Source: UBA1413 sp037447215
GTDB taxonomy: Bacteria > Bacteroidota > Bacteroidia > Bacteroidales > Prolixibacteraceae
Reading direction: 5' to 3'
DNA: 64,000 nt
Assembly (NCBI GenBank): GCA_037447215.1
Contig: JBBIHB010000004.1
Coordinates: forward strand, 71,653-135,652
Of the stretch, positions 26,063 to 35,592 are shown in pieces. Within the stretch, counting starts at the first letter, position 1. Every line of letters begins with the position of its first letter. Under the pieces are notes generated by a model that worked only from the letters and a program-made list of their open reading frames with translations, did not search any database and was not told the DNA's origin. The position numbers and the translations under genes are program-made.

Positions 26063-27280
26063 ATGTTTAAAAAAGAATCCGGAAAAAATTTTACGCTGTT
26101 AAGCCTTTACCTGGCACAATCCATCCCGATGAGTTTTTTCTCAACGGTAGTCCCGGTAATTATGCGGATGGAGAATTATTCACTTGAGGCGATCGGCTAT
26201 CTGCAACTGATCAAATTACCATGGATCATTAAATTTTTCTGGGCGCCATTTATTGACCATACCAGTCAGAACCTCCGGCACTACAGGCGTTGGATACTCG
26301 GGTCGGAGCTATTTTATGCTACAATTATTGTAGGTATCGGTTTTCTGAACCTTCAAACCGATTTTATGACAATTGTTATACTGATGGTTATTGCTTTTAT
26401 GGCATCGGCCACCCAGGATATTGCCACCGATGCTTTTGCCATTCTTTCGCTGAAGAAGGAGGAACGAAGCCTGGGTAACAGTATGCAATCGGCCGGCAAT
26501 TTTCTTGGTACCATGATGGGAAGTGGCGTTTTACTGGTTATTTATCATTACTATGGCTGGTCGAACCTTCTTTATGGATTGGCAGGACTAGTAGTTCTAG
26601 CATTGATACCGGTAAGCCTGTATAAAGCTCCACGCGAAAAAATGCAACACACCACCCGCAAGAAAGTATCGTGGCTCGATTTTGCCCATTTTTTCAGACA
26701 AAAAGGGATTTGGCGGCACATTATTCTCTTGTTGATATTTTATGCCGGAATAATCGGGATACTGACCATGTTGAAACCCTATATGGTCGATCTTGGATAT
26801 TCAGTTAAACAAATCGGTATAATTGTTGGCATTTTCGGGACCGGTACAGGAGCCATTATGACCATTCCGGCAGGTATTTACATCCGGAAGAAGGGACTTA
26901 AAAAAGCGCTGTACGTGCTTCCTGTTTTAAACCTTCTGGTAGCTGCCTATTTTATAGGCCTTACCTTTACTTCGCACCCTCCTGCGCTGGTTTATCTGGG
27001 CATAGGGTTATTGTGGTCAGCGTATGCCATGTCGTCGGTGTTTGTTTATACCTTGTCGATGGGAATAGTCAGAAAAGGACGCGAGGGAACCGATTTCACC
27101 GTGCAGATTGTTCTCACACATCTCAGCAGCCTTATTATATCGGTTCTGAGTGGAAAAGTTGCTGAAATGATAACCTATAGGGGATTGTTTTTTGTTGAAA
27201 TTGTTTTGGGGATAGCCATAATAATCTTGTTGTACTCTTTATACAACGAAAAGTTTTACGAAAGCAATGAACATTCCTGA
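26063..27280 (+). CDS. MFS permease of the AmpG/FptX-RhtX type
   Basis: A 405-residue, about 12-helix major facilitator. Motifs SLEAIGYLQLIKLPWIIKFFWAPFID and the SATQDIATDAFAI stretch are characteristic of the AmpG-like branch, which also contains the FptX and RhtX permeases that carry ferric siderophores across the inner membrane without an ABC system. Placed 9 bases after a TonB receptor, it is the likely inner-membrane partner for the same ligand. It overlaps hemN by 14 bases, indicating coupling to heme synthesis. Muropeptide import (true AmpG) is less likely in this context. Confidence 0.83.
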   Translation: MFKKESGKNFTLLSLYLAQSIPMSFFSTVVPVIMRMENYSLEAIGYLQLIKLPWIIKFFWAPFIDHTSQNLRHYRRWILGSELFYATIIVGIGFLNLQTDFMTIVILMVIAFMASATQDIATDAFAILSLKKEERSLGNSMQSAGNFLGTMMGSGVLLVIYHYYGWSNLLYGLAGLVVLALIPVSLYKAPREKMQHTTRKKVSWLDFAHFFRQKGIWRHIILLLIFYAGIIGILTMLKPYMVDLGYSVKQIGIIVGIFGTGTGAIMTIPAGIYIRKKGLKKALYVLPVLNLLVAAYFIGLTFTSHPPALVYLGIGLLWSAYAMSSVFVYTLSMGIVRKGREGTDFTVQIVLTHLSSLIISVLSGKVAEMITYRGLFFVEIVLGIAIIILLYSLYNEKFYESNEHS

Positions 27281-28643
27281 ACTACTGATTGAAAAATACA
27301 ATGTGCCGGTACCTCGACACACAAGTTACCCTCCGGCAAATTTTTTCAGTTCATCTTTTGGTGAAAACGATTTTCGCACATCCATAACCCAGTCGAACAG
27401 CGAAGAGCCACAGAATATTTCCATTTACCTCCATATTCCGTTTTGCCAGCAGCTTTGCTATTATTGCGGATGTAATACCCATATCACACGCAATGAGACA
27501 TTAAAATCGGAATACATCGGAACCCTGTTAAAAGAGATAAATTTGATGAAGCCGCTTCTCGCAAGGGAGAGAAAAGTAAGTCAGATCCACTTGGGAGGAG
27601 GAACCCCCAATAGTCTTACAGTTGGGCAGATTGCAAGAGTAATGGAATCTATCAGAAAGCAATTTTCTTTAACCGATGAGCCCGAAATAGCTATAGAGTG
27701 TAATCCTGCTCACCTTGACCATACTTACGTGAATGAGCTGCTCAATTTAGGATTCAATCGTATTAGCCTTGGTATTCAGGATTTTGAAGAATCGGTATTA
27801 AATGCAGTTCGAAGGGAAATACCATCTGTTCCGGCCAAAGAGTTTGTTGACCAAATTAAAACCTCGGGAAAATCAAAAGTCAATCTCGATTTTATTTATG
27901 GACTTCCACTTCAAACTGTTGCTTCGTTCGGAAAAACAATTGAAAAAGCCATAGCCTTATGCCCCGACCGGATGGTGACTTTTTCATACGCCCACGTGCC
28001 AGGCATAAAACCTTCACAGAAAATACTTGAAGATAAAGGGCTGGTTCCTGCAAACGAAAAACTTAAAATGTTTCAGAACACATACACCATGATGAAAGAT
28101 GCAGGGTATGTCCCCATCGGCCTCGACCATTTTGCAAAAAAAGGCGACGAATTGGAAGTTGCTTTGAACAATAGAAACCTGCACCGCAATTTTCAGGGAT
28201 ATTGTGCACTTGAAACTACAGGACAGGTGTATGCATTCGGGGTTTCTGGAATAAGTCAGTTGGACTGTGGATATGGTCAAAACACCCATTCCTTGAGAAA
28301 TTACATAAAATCAGTTAATCATGGGAAATTCCCCACAGAAAAAGGGTACATGCTCAGTTCTGCAGAAAAGATAGTCCGACATGTTATAAACCAACTGATG
28401 TGTAATCAATATGTTTCATGGGAGTTTGTATCCCGGAAATTCAACTGTTCTGCAGAGGATGTTAAAAATATAATTGGTTACAACAAGAGTGTTCTCGATG
28501 TCTTTCAGAAGGAAAAATTAATTACTTTCGATGATCACGAAATACAGGTAACCGAAACCGGAAGGTTTTTCATCAGGAATATTGCATCAGCGTTCGATCC
28601 GGGATTAACCCATTCAGGAAAAGAATTTTCAAAAGCATTTTAA
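27267..28643 (+). CDS. hemN: Oxygen-independent coproporphyrinogen III dehydrogenase
   Basis: HemN is the radical-SAM enzyme that converts coproporphyrinogen III to protoporphyrinogen IX without O2. The 458-residue protein has HIPFC60QQLC64YYC67GC69N, the C-x3-C-x2-C-x-C pattern that separates true HemN from HemW (which lacks the fourth Cys). GGGTPN for SAM binding, the IECNPAHLD strand and the HemN-specific C-terminal domain (QLMCNQYVSWEFVSRKFN) are present. It overlaps the MFS gene by 14 bases and is followed by hemG after 2 bases. An oxygen-independent enzyme here sits near an oxygen-requiring ketolase operon, pointing to a facultative or microaerobic lifestyle. Confidence 0.95.
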   Translation: MNIPELLIEKYNVPVPRHTSYPPANFFSSSFGENDFRTSITQSNSEEPQNISIYLHIPFCQQLCYYCGCNTHITRNETLKSEYIGTLLKEINLMKPLLARERKVSQIHLGGGTPNSLTVGQIARVMESIRKQFSLTDEPEIAIECNPAHLDHTYVNELLNLGFNRISLGIQDFEESVLNAVRREIPSVPAKEFVDQIKTSGKSKVNLDFIYGLPLQTVASFGKTIEKAIALCPDRMVTFSYAHVPGIKPSQKILEDKGLVPANEKLKMFQNTYTMMKDAGYVPIGLDHFAKKGDELEVALNNRNLHRNFQGYCALETTGQVYAFGVSGISQLDCGYGQNTHSLRNYIKSVNHGKFPTEKGYMLSSAEKIVRHVINQLMCNQYVSWEFVSRKFNCSAEDVKNIIGYNKSVLDVFQKEKLITFDDHEIQVTETGRFFIRNIASAFDPGLTHSGKEFSKAF

Positions 28644-28645
28644 AC

Positions 28646-30016
28646 ATGTCGAATACACCGCGTATAGCAATTATCGGAGCCGGTCTCACTGGGCTTACTT
28701 CAGCCTGGTATCTGAAAAAACAGGGTTTTAGTTTTACCATATTCGAAAAAAACGACCGGCCTGGTGGGGTCATCAGAACCCTTCGTGAGAACGGTTATAT
28801 TTATGAATCGGGGCCAAACACCGGTATTCTGAGCCATCCTGAAGCTTACGAATTGCTGGAAGAAATGTACCCTGACTGTGAGATTGAAATTGCCGACCAG
28901 GCTGCCAAAGCGCGTTGGATATGGAAAGGCAATAAATGGGAACCCTTACCATCGGGACTGTTTTCGGCAATCAAAACACCCCTGTTTACTTTATCTGATA
29001 AAATCAGAATCCTTGGTGAACCATTTCGTAAAAAAGGTTCCGACCCGGAAGAAACCCTTTCGCATCTTGTTACACGAAGATTGGGAAAAAGTTTTCTGCA
29101 TTACGCAGTTGACCCTTTCATTTTAGGGATATATGCAGGAGATCCCGACTTTCTGGTAACTAAATATGCCCTTCCCAAATTATACAATCTGGAACAAAAT
29201 TATGGAAGTTTTATTAGGGGAGCTATCAAAAAAGCTAAAGAACCCAAATCGGAACGCGATAAAAAAGCTTCCCGGGATGTATTTTCAGTGAAAGGTGGAC
29301 TCCAGAACCTGACCGATGCATTGGTGAATAAAATCGGGATGGAAAATATAAGACTCTGTTGCGAAAAAATTCAGATTGAGCCATCGGCAAACAATCATTA
29401 CACCATAATGACCCAAAATGGTTTATATGAAAATTATACCCATGTAATTTCAACCGTTGGCGCCCACCGGTTGCTTAAGTTGATCCCGTTTGCCTATACT
29501 GAAAACCTGGAAAAAATATGTTGTCTCCGATATGCAAAAGTTGCACAGGTTTCCCTGGGTTTTTCACAGTGGAAAGGAATTACACTGGATGCTTTCGGTG
29601 GACTGATTCCAACTGAAGAACATCGCGATATACTTGGAGCACTGTTTATTTCATCCTTTCTTAAAAACAGGGCACCTCAGGGTGGCGCACTTTTATCTGT
29701 TTTTCTTGGTGGACTGCGTAGGCCCGAGATAGCAGATATGGACAACAATAGCATTATTTCAATCGTTGATAAAGAAATTAGTTCTATGATGCGTTTACGC
29801 GATTTCAATCCTGATTTGCTTAAAATACACAGATACGACCATGCCATACCTCAATATGGCCCCGAGTCGGCAGAAAAGCTCCAAACTATTGAAACCATTC
29901 AGGCAAATCATCCTGGATTAATACTTGCAGGAAATATTCGTGATGGAATTGGAATGGCCGACCGTATAAAACAGGGGCGCCAAATTGCCGAACATATTGT
30001 GGGCCAATTGCGTTAA
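28646..30016 (+). CDS. hemG: Protoporphyrinogen oxidase (HemG/HemY flavoprotein type)
   Basis: A 456-residue FAD-dependent protoporphyrinogen IX oxidase, oxidising protoporphyrinogen IX to protoporphyrin IX. The dinucleotide motif IAIIGAGLTGLTSAWYLKKQG and NDRPGGVIRT open the protein. FILGIYAGDPDFLVTKYALPKLY is the typical PPO stretch of the membrane-associated central domain, and LILAGNIRDGIGMADRIKQGRQIAEHI the C-terminal FAD signature. It belongs to the HemY/PPOX flavoprotein class, often labelled hemG in this phylum, not the small flavodoxin-like HemG of E. coli. It lies 2 bases after hemN and 50 before hemH. Confidence 0.93.
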   Translation: MSNTPRIAIIGAGLTGLTSAWYLKKQGFSFTIFEKNDRPGGVIRTLRENGYIYESGPNTGILSHPEAYELLEEMYPDCEIEIADQAAKARWIWKGNKWEPLPSGLFSAIKTPLFTLSDKIRILGEPFRKKGSDPEETLSHLVTRRLGKSFLHYAVDPFILGIYAGDPDFLVTKYALPKLYNLEQNYGSFIRGAIKKAKEPKSERDKKASRDVFSVKGGLQNLTDALVNKIGMENIRLCCEKIQIEPSANNHYTIMTQNGLYENYTHVISTVGAHRLLKLIPFAYTENLEKICCLRYAKVAQVSLGFSQWKGITLDAFGGLIPTEEHRDILGALFISSFLKNRAPQGGALLSVFLGGLRRPEIADMDNNSIISIVDKEISSMMRLRDFNPDLLKIHRYDHAIPQYGPESAEKLQTIETIQANHPGLILAGNIRDGIGMADRIKQGRQIAEHIVGQLR

Positions 30017-30066
30017 TTCAATTATGATAGGGGAATTCTCTAAAAAAAAATGAAGTCTTAAAACAA

Positions 30067-31092
30067 ATGCAATATCAGAATAAAACAGCAGTATTACTCG
30101 TGAATGTTGGTACACCCGAATCTCCCACGGTCGGCGATGTCAGGAAATATCTATTTCAGTTTCTGAACGATCGGAGAGTGATTGACCTCCCACTAATTCC
30201 GCAAAAATTACTGGTAAACGGTATAATTGTTCCATTCAGGGCGCCAAAATCGGCCAAACTATACCGCCAGCTTTGGACACCAGAAGGATCACCATTAATT
30301 GCATTAAGTCGTAACCTTCAACAAAAACTTCAAACCCGGATTGGTTCCGATTATATAGTTTTCATGGCCATGCGGTATGCCAATCCAAATTTGAGAGAAG
30401 TTCTGAAAACCATACAGGAAAAAGGTTTCAGAAAGTTGGTTGTGGTTCCGCTTTTTCCGCACTATGCATCTTCAACCACCGGAACGGTTGTTCAAAGGGT
30501 TATGGAAATAGTCAGCAAATGGTATGTTATCCCTGAAATTCGTTTTGTGGGTCAATTCTACAACAATCCATTATTTATCAATGCTTTCTGCTTAAAAGCA
30601 AGAGAATACGACCTCGCCCATTTCGACCATATTCTTTTTTCGTATCACGGATTGCCCAACAGTCAGGTAAATAAAACACACCCTGGCAATGATACTAAAA
30701 CATGTACATGCACAGAAAGTATGCCAGTGCATGGAATCATGTGCTACAAGGCAACATGCTATGAAACTACACGTCTTATAGCAGCAAAGCTCGGGCTCGA
30801 AAATGGCACGTATTCCACCGCATTTCAGTCGAGGCTCACCAACAACTGGCTCGAACCATTTTCTGACGAAGTTTTGGTTTCCAAAGCCCGCGAAGGAGCA
30901 AAAAGAATCTTAGTGCTTGCACCTGCATTTGTAACCGATTGTCTCGAAACTAATCATGAAATAGGGATAGAGTATCAGGAAATTTTTGAAAAGAACGGTG
31001 GTGAAAAAATCCAGTTGGTCGAAAGCCTCAACGATCACCCCGATTGGATTACACTTCTTATACAGTTAATTACAAACAAAGATAATCAATAA
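30067..31092 (+). CDS. hemH: Ferrochelatase
   Basis: Ferrochelatase inserts Fe(II) into protoporphyrin IX. The 341-residue protein has VNVGTPESP near the start, the catalytic histidine in FSYHGLPNSQ (H194) and the acidic partner in DCLETNHEIG (E294). Between them lie four cysteines, C213-x-C215-x10-C226-x4-C231, a spacing suited to an internal [2Fe-2S] cluster such as has been described in some bacterial ferrochelatases. No C-terminal cluster or membrane helix is seen. It closes the hemN-hemG-hemH series; hemA-hemE are not in the window. Confidence 0.95.
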   Translation: MQYQNKTAVLLVNVGTPESPTVGDVRKYLFQFLNDRRVIDLPLIPQKLLVNGIIVPFRAPKSAKLYRQLWTPEGSPLIALSRNLQQKLQTRIGSDYIVFMAMRYANPNLREVLKTIQEKGFRKLVVVPLFPHYASSTTGTVVQRVMEIVSKWYVIPEIRFVGQFYNNPLFINAFCLKAREYDLAHFDHILFSYHGLPNSQVNKTHPGNDTKTCTCTESMPVHGIMCYKATCYETTRLIAAKLGLENGTYSTAFQSRLTNNWLEPFSDEVLVSKAREGAKRILVLAPAFVTDCLETNHEIGIEYQEIFEKNGGEKIQLVESLNDHPDWITLLIQLITNKDNQ

Positions 31093-31185
31093 GCTTCCCT
31101 ATCCCCAGGTTTTTCTATTCCCTTTTGGTATGCCATTTGCATAATGGGTAATTGAAGGAACAGTCCTTCGCAAAATATAGAAGCC

Positions 31186-32901
31186 ATGAAAACAATTTTT
31201 ACAACCGTACTTCTGTCTTGGTTGATCGCATCAGCCAATCCTGTCGGTGCACAGGAATTTCCGGAAGAATACCTGGGGCTACCGGGTGATAACCTCAACC
31301 TCTATGCTGTAATGAAGCTGTTTCAGGAATCTGAAACCCTCGAAGCGTTTGAGAGAAAGCTGAACGATGAAAATTCAAGGATAAACAACCTTGACCTGAA
31401 TGGGGATAACTTTGTGGACTATATCATGGTTATGGATTATGTGGACAACAATGTCCATAACATAGTTCTCAGGGTTGCCCTGTCACAAAACGAATATCAG
31501 GACGTAGCTGTTTTCACCGTTGAACGTCTCCGCAACGGCACTGTTCATGTACAACTCATTGGCGATGAAGCGCTCTACGGACGCAACTACATAATTGAAC
31601 CATACTATACAGCTGATGGTGAAACACCTAATCCGGCTTACATTGGCGGAAAAAATTACCGCCGGCGAGCCCAGACAAACAGAACGGTTTCTGTGGAGAT
31701 TTACACCTGGCCGATAATACGATACATTTACCATCCCGGATATGTGGTTTGGCGCTCAACATGGTATTGGGGCTATGAACCTTACTGGTGGAATCCCTGG
31801 AGACCTTTTTACTGGCATTACTATTATGGTTACCATTATCACTGGAAGCCATACTATAACAGATATTACAGGGTTTGTAACCATTTCAGTTATACCCGAT
31901 ACCATTCATTTTACGTAACCCAGGTGAAAACCTACAGCCCTCAGGTTACTTACCGGATTAACAAGGGATACTACAAAAACACCTATTCGCGTCCCGAGAT
32001 GAAAAAAGAAGGAGAAGCGCTTTTTGCAAGGAACCATCCCGAAAGATATTCCCGTTCGAAATCGAATGTCGTTGAACGCGATAGCCGAAGGTCAACAGGA
32101 ACAAATGCCGCGAGGGAAACAAATCTATCAGGAAGTGAATCGGTGAACAGCAGAAATAATTCTACAATAAATGACCGGCAGACAACTAATAACCGTGCGG
32201 GGCAGAATACTGTTGAAAGCCGCCGCAACACCTCAACAACAGTTGATAGAAGTACAACAGTCCAGGTCCGTCAGGATCATGAAGGGCAACCATCGGGTAT
32301 CACCAATTCTGAGTCTTTCCGTACCAATGCTACGGGCCGTACTCGTGAATCATCGGGGGTAACCGGAAGAATGACCGAAGCTCCCCGTACAGAGCAAAAT
32401 CAGCAGGTTATTACCAGGCAACCGGCTCAGATCAACAATAGCCGGTCAATAGGAAATCCATCTTCAGCTCAAAGGAGTAACCCTTCTGACAGACAAGGAA
32501 GTAGCAATGATACCAGGTATAATCAACCTTCATCAGCACAAAGGAACGATGCTGTTATCAGTAACGCTCCGGCAGCTTCAAACCGCCAGGGACAAAGTGC
32601 AGGGCAACAACGATCGGTTACTCCGCAACGGGAAATGAATGTGGTGACCAAGTCGGCATCGCAATCACAATCTGCTGCCAGAATACAAAGTAACAGGCAG
32701 GGGGCAGGTACTTCTTCCCCAGCAGTCCGTTCATCAGGCAATCAGAACAGATCAGCATCATCAACACCTTCGGTACGCTCATCTCAAAGTCAGGGTAGGA
32801 GCAGTGCCCCATCTGCATCGGGCAGAAATAATTCTTCCTCATCCAGCCAGCGAAGCAATAGTTCACGGGAATCTTCTTCATCGGGAGGATCGAGAAGATA
32901 A
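31186..32901 (+). CDS. Secreted protein with EF-hand-like loop, aromatic segment and low-complexity tail
   Basis: I do not recognise the 571-residue family. A signal peptide (IFTTVLLSWLIASANPVGAQ) is followed by a globular part of about 160 residues holding a DLNGDNFVDYI loop (70-80) that fits a calcium-binding EF-hand/dockerin pattern. Residues ~187-250 are extremely rich in Trp, Tyr and His (for example YWGYEPYWWNPWRPFYWHYY). The last ~285 residues are low complexity, dominated by Ser, Asn, Gln, Arg and Thr and almost free of hydrophobic residues. The tail is probably disordered, surface exposed or matrix forming. The gene lies 93 bases after hemH and ends 7 bases before the convergent TonB gene. 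Confidence 0.75.
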   Translation: MKTIFTTVLLSWLIASANPVGAQEFPEEYLGLPGDNLNLYAVMKLFQESETLEAFERKLNDENSRINNLDLNGDNFVDYIMVMDYVDNNVHNIVLRVALSQNEYQDVAVFTVERLRNGTVHVQLIGDEALYGRNYIIEPYYTADGETPNPAYIGGKNYRRRAQTNRTVSVEIYTWPIIRYIYHPGYVVWRSTWYWGYEPYWWNPWRPFYWHYYYGYHYHWKPYYNRYYRVCNHFSYTRYHSFYVTQVKTYSPQVTYRINKGYYKNTYSRPEMKKEGEALFARNHPERYSRSKSNVVERDSRRSTGTNAARETNLSGSESVNSRNNSTINDRQTTNNRAGQNTVESRRNTSTTVDRSTTVQVRQDHEGQPSGITNSESFRTNATGRTRESSGVTGRMTEAPRTEQNQQVITRQPAQINNSRSIGNPSSAQRSNPSDRQGSSNDTRYNQPSSAQRNDAVISNAPAASNRQGQSAGQQRSVTPQREMNVVTKSASQSQSAARIQSNRQGAGTSSPAVRSSGNQNRSASSTPSVRSSQSQGRSSAPSASGRNNSSSSSQRSNSSRESSSSGGSRR

Positions 32902-32908
32902 TCAGCCG

Positions 32909-35473
32909 TCAGAATTTCCACGTTATCCGGGTTGCCACCATGCGGGGTGCAGCAGGGATAAAAGTAGGGACACCAAACATAGTGCCGGTATTGCCGGCAC
33001 TTATTATATATTTTTCATTTAAAAGATTGGTTGCCGATATAGAAAAGGTCAGATCAGGTTTCAATACTTTCAATCCTGCCCTGGCCTGAAGAATCCCATA
33101 AGCATCCTGATCCAGGCCCGGACTATTGGAATCCTCAAACCATATATGGGTGTTCCATGAGTACGTTGGCACAACAAACGATTCCAGATTTGGAAATAAT
33201 TTCTGGCTGAGATGAAACCCCACTGCGAAACTATGTTCAGGGGTAAGCCTGAATGAATTTCCTGCATATTCCTGAGAGTTACCCTGGCTATCGAGACTGT
33301 CAAAACGGGCATGTATCCAGGAGTAATTTCCGAATATTTCAAAGTTTTTCAACAGAGCCGCTTTAAATGTAGTTTCAACTCCGAATGATGTAGCTTTTCC
33401 GGCATCCCTGATCAGGTAGTTAATTGAAACTGTATCCCATGCAGTGGTTTGGAAATTCCGGTATAACTGATAAAATACGCCAGCATCGAACCAGGCTCGT
33501 TGCCGGTGCGACCATTTTACCCCAGCATCGAAACTATGAACTATTTCCGGATTCATTACTTCGCTGTTTCCGATGGAATTATACTGGACTACATTTGGCC
33601 TTCGGCCGCGGGCATAACCAACGAAGGCTGAAGAATAAGAATTGAAATCATGCTTAAGGTTTGCCCTTCCGGTGTACGAAAGAAAACTTTCATGAACTTC
33701 GGTAAGATTAACTGGTCTGAAAAAAAGATTGGGTTGATTTCCTGCCAATAATCCCAGCACTGACGGGCTTCCACCCGTCATTTTCGATTCGTTGGATACA
33801 CTGAACCGTTCGAAAGTTCCCCTAAGCCCGGCAGTAAAACTCAACCTTGGTCGTAATTTCCAGGTAGCGTCACCAAATACATCAATTGCCATATTATTTG
33901 CTGTACTTTGATTTTCTTCTTCGTGATGAGTGGGAAGTGGAAATCCTGCCAATGTACCGAGCATAGGATTATCGGGCAATAAAGCCATTGGATAAGCATT
34001 TCCGTCGGGCGTAATCAAATAGTCAGGCATTTGAAGAAAAAGGTAAGCCATATGCTGTTCGTTTGGTCCAAACCAATAGGTCTGATCAACTTTTTCGTTC
34101 CAGTAGCTAATGCCAAAAAATCCATTTGTCCGGCTACCTCTCGAAAAATTATAACGCAACTCCTGAGCTAACTGTCCAACTTCTGCATTTTCGGTCATAT
34201 CAATTGCCGGAGCCCTCGTTCCATCGCCATCCCATCTTGAAGCAGCCTGGTTGGTAAAATAAGAACCCATGTAGCTCCAGTAATTGTTTTCATTTCTGTA
34301 ATGCCTGATATCGAGTGATGTTCCTGTTACTTCGCGGTTGTTGTATAAATTATCCCCTTGCTCGAGCGAGGCCTCGTATTTGAAAATATCGTTAATACCG
34401 TTCGTATTCGGAAATTTTTTACTCATAAATGCAGTCCCCGGATTATCGTCTTTCTGATAATTTAAAACAAGGTCAATTTTTGTATTACTGAAAGGAAACG
34501 CCCTGAGTGAAAATCGGGCACCTAATGTATTCTTGCCATTAAGGTTTTCACCAAATGTGTTTTCAACATAGCCATCGTGATAATTGTAAATACCTGAAGC
34601 CCTCATTATCAACCTGTTTTTTAGCATAGGCAAATTAAATGCACTTTGCAATTCTTTCAGACCAAAGTCGCCAACACCTGCAATAAGATATCCACCCGGG
34701 ATGTACTCGGGTTTTTTAGTAATAAAATTGATTGCCCCGATCTGAGCTCCCCTTCCAAATAGAGTTCCCTGAGGGCCTTTTATTACCTCAACCCTTTCCA
34801 AATCATAGAGCTCAGTTACGGCCATACTTGCGCGGCTTACCGGAACCTGATTAAGATATACCGAAACCCGGGGCTGTGCTGCCGGACTCACTTCGTCGCT
34901 GGTCAATCCACGTATCACAAATGAGGGGCGATGAGGAGTCTGTACACGTGCGAACATCCCTGGAACAAATCCGGCCAGTTGTTCCATACTTCTAATGTTT
35001 GAATTATCAATAAATGAACCACTTAGGGTAGTAATAGTAGCCGGAATTTCTAGAATCTGTTGTTCGCGCTGCTGGGCAGTTACAGTTATGGGTTCCAGGA
35101 TAATATCATCCCTGTCCAGTGTAAAATAAACATTATTGTTCCCTTCCTGCAGGTAGTAATCAATAATTTTGGTTTTGTATCCCACATGCGAAACCATTAT
35201 TGAATTTATTCCGGTTGTCAGACCTGTCAGATAATATTCACCATCTTCGTTGGTATTCACATGAATACGGGTAGCCCTCACTACAACTGTTGCTCCCTGA
35301 ATTGGTACGCGTTCAAGGTTTATTACCCTCCCATGAATAAAAACTTCGGGCAGGTTCTCGTTAACAATTTCAACATTTCTGTATTTTCGCTTAACTTTTC
35401 CACTTCTCCGGGGCTGGGCCGAAAGGTCGCAAATAAAAACAATAATCAAAAACAGAACAAGTAATTTACTCAT
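32909..35473 (-). CDS. TonB-dependent receptor with carboxypeptidase-like N-terminal domain
   Basis: An 854-residue outer-membrane receptor. After a signal peptide (KLLVLFLIIVFICDLSAQ) comes a ~85-residue CarboxypepD_reg-like domain (VFIHGRVINLERVPIQGATVVVRATRIHVNTNEDGEYYLTG). The plug follows (ITVTAQQREQQILEIPATITTLSG; FVIRGLTSDEV; YDLERVEVIKGPQGTLFGRGAQIGAINFITK), and then a barrel ending in ATRITWKF. The plug resembles those of ferric-siderophore and related receptors rather than SusC. The frame can start at a TTG (35482), but the ATG at 35473 is preferred. No SusD-like partner or MFS gene is adjacent, so its ligand is unknown. Confidence 0.87.
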   Translation of the reverse strand: MSKLLVLFLIIVFICDLSAQPRRSGKVKRKYRNVEIVNENLPEVFIHGRVINLERVPIQGATVVVRATRIHVNTNEDGEYYLTGLTTGINSIMVSHVGYKTKIIDYYLQEGNNNVYFTLDRDDIILEPITVTAQQREQQILEIPATITTLSGSFIDNSNIRSMEQLAGFVPGMFARVQTPHRPSFVIRGLTSDEVSPAAQPRVSVYLNQVPVSRASMAVTELYDLERVEVIKGPQGTLFGRGAQIGAINFITKKPEYIPGGYLIAGVGDFGLKELQSAFNLPMLKNRLIMRASGIYNYHDGYVENTFGENLNGKNTLGARFSLRAFPFSNTKIDLVLNYQKDDNPGTAFMSKKFPNTNGINDIFKYEASLEQGDNLYNNREVTGTSLDIRHYRNENNYWSYMGSYFTNQAASRWDGDGTRAPAIDMTENAEVGQLAQELRYNFSRGSRTNGFFGISYWNEKVDQTYWFGPNEQHMAYLFLQMPDYLITPDGNAYPMALLPDNPMLGTLAGFPLPTHHEEENQSTANNMAIDVFGDATWKLRPRLSFTAGLRGTFERFSVSNESKMTGGSPSVLGLLAGNQPNLFFRPVNLTEVHESFLSYTGRANLKHDFNSYSSAFVGYARGRRPNVVQYNSIGNSEVMNPEIVHSFDAGVKWSHRQRAWFDAGVFYQLYRNFQTTAWDTVSINYLIRDAGKATSFGVETTFKAALLKNFEIFGNYSWIHARFDSLDSQGNSQEYAGNSFRLTPEHSFAVGFHLSQKLFPNLESFVVPTYSWNTHIWFEDSNSPGLDQDAYGILQARAGLKVLKPDLTFSISATNLLNEKYIISAGNTGTMFGVPTFIPAAPRMVATRITWKF

Positions 35474-35592
35474 AATCAACAATAAAAGTAAAAATTACTT
35501 TCCAGGAATCATATAATTTATTCCTCACATAACAAAAAACGATGATAATCCCGAAAAGTTATCTGCCGGTTTCAGGAAATGAAAGCATATTC

